DNA from: an uncultured Rhodospirillaceae bacterium
Lineage (GTDB): Bacteria > Pseudomonadota > Alphaproteobacteria > RF32 > CAG-239
Assembly (NCBI GenBank): GCA_900313155.1
Contig: OMQE01000042.1
Coordinates: forward strand, 1-12,671
Length of the DNA: 12,671 nt
Reading direction: 5' to 3'
Part shown: piece by piece, positions 12,573 to 12,671 of the stretch
Layout: each line of letters begins with the position of its first letter
Numbering within the stretch: the stretch's first letter is position 1
Program-made: the position numbers and the translations under genes
The notes under the pieces: generated by a model
The model's database searches: none
What the model was told of the DNA's origin: nothing
What the model saw: only the letters and a program-made list of their open reading frames with translations

Positions 12573-12671
12573 TTAATACATAACCTTGTTCAAATACAAG
12601 CCGCAAGCCGGTGCGCTGATGCCGGCTTTGGTGCGGTCTTTGGCTTCTAAAATCCGTTTCACATCTTCCGG
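12573..12671 (-). CDS. truA: tRNA pseudouridine synthase A, C-terminal end only
   Basis: An open frame enters from the right edge and stops at 12573-12575, giving the last 32 residues of a protein. They include LEAKDRTKAGISAPACGLYL and end in NKVMY. This matches the TruA C-terminus, whose DR-x2-AG-x-(T/S)APA-x-GLYL block is highly characteristic. TruA makes pseudouridine at positions 38-40 of the tRNA anticodon stem. The catalytic part lies outside the window. It is on the same strand as ruvA, 67 bases upstream of it. Confidence 0.85.
   Translation of the reverse strand, partial: PEDVKRILEAKDRTKAGISAPACGLYLNKVMY

Noticed and set aside
1..12671. CcrM (GANTC) site pattern as a special finding
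   Set aside because: I counted about 18-20 GANTC sites against about 47 expected by composition. Mild depletion of this kind is ordinary in alphaproteobacteria and much weaker than the GATC effect.
1..12671. Insertion sequences, prophage, CRISPR or tRNA genes
   Set aside because: No transposase, integrase, direct-repeat array or cloverleaf was found. The window is nearly all conserved coding sequence.

Overview
The window looks like a chromosomal segment of a moderately AT-rich alphaproteobacterium (about 42% GC from sampled lines). The pointers are the gene orders miaB-phoH-ybeY-lnt and ruvA-ruvB-ybgC, a DUF374 acyltransferase-waaA-lpxK lipid A cluster, and the LpxK motif DDGFQNPSL. A host-associated lineage is possible but is only a guess. 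There are 13 complete protein genes and one partial gene, packed tightly. I see no RNA gene, transposon, CRISPR array or prophage, and no gene-free stretch longer than 153 bases.

Layout. (1) Positions 4-3741, minus strand: a four-gene operon read from right to left. It encodes a DUF374 (LpxJ-like) acyltransferase, WaaA (Kdo transferase), LpxK (lipid A 4'-kinase) and a short-chain dehydrogenase. Its genes overlap or abut. (2) Positions 3863-5697, plus strand: the only two genes on this strand. One is an orphan PreT/GltD-type iron-sulfur flavoprotein. The other is a small unrecognised membrane protein with a CxxC motif just after its signal peptide. A perfect FNR-type palindrome (TTGAT-N4-ATCAA) lies between them. 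(3) Positions 5703-10218, minus strand: miaB-phoH-ybeY-lnt, covering tRNA thiomethylation, a PhoH ATPase, rRNA maturation and lipoprotein acylation. (4) Positions 10372-12505, minus strand: ruvA-ruvB-ybgC, covering Holliday junction migration and an acyl-CoA thioesterase. (5) Positions 12573-12671: the C-terminal end of truA.

How the genes fit together. Most are housekeeping: envelope lipid assembly (lipid A acylation, Kdo addition, 4'-phosphorylation, lipoprotein N-acylation) plus RNA modification and DNA repair. The least explained part is the plus-strand pair. An NAD(P)H-type flavoprotein without its usual partner sits beside a thiol-bearing membrane protein, and a likely oxygen-responsive FNR-family site lies in front of the second gene. 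That is the best candidate here for an undescribed redox system.

One signal is independent of gene content. By hand scan the tetramer GATC occurs only twice in 12.7 kb, where base composition alone predicts about 47, while CCGG occurs about 85 times against about 25 predicted. This suggests selection by a restriction or methylation system acting on GATC, or a strong lineage-specific word bias.
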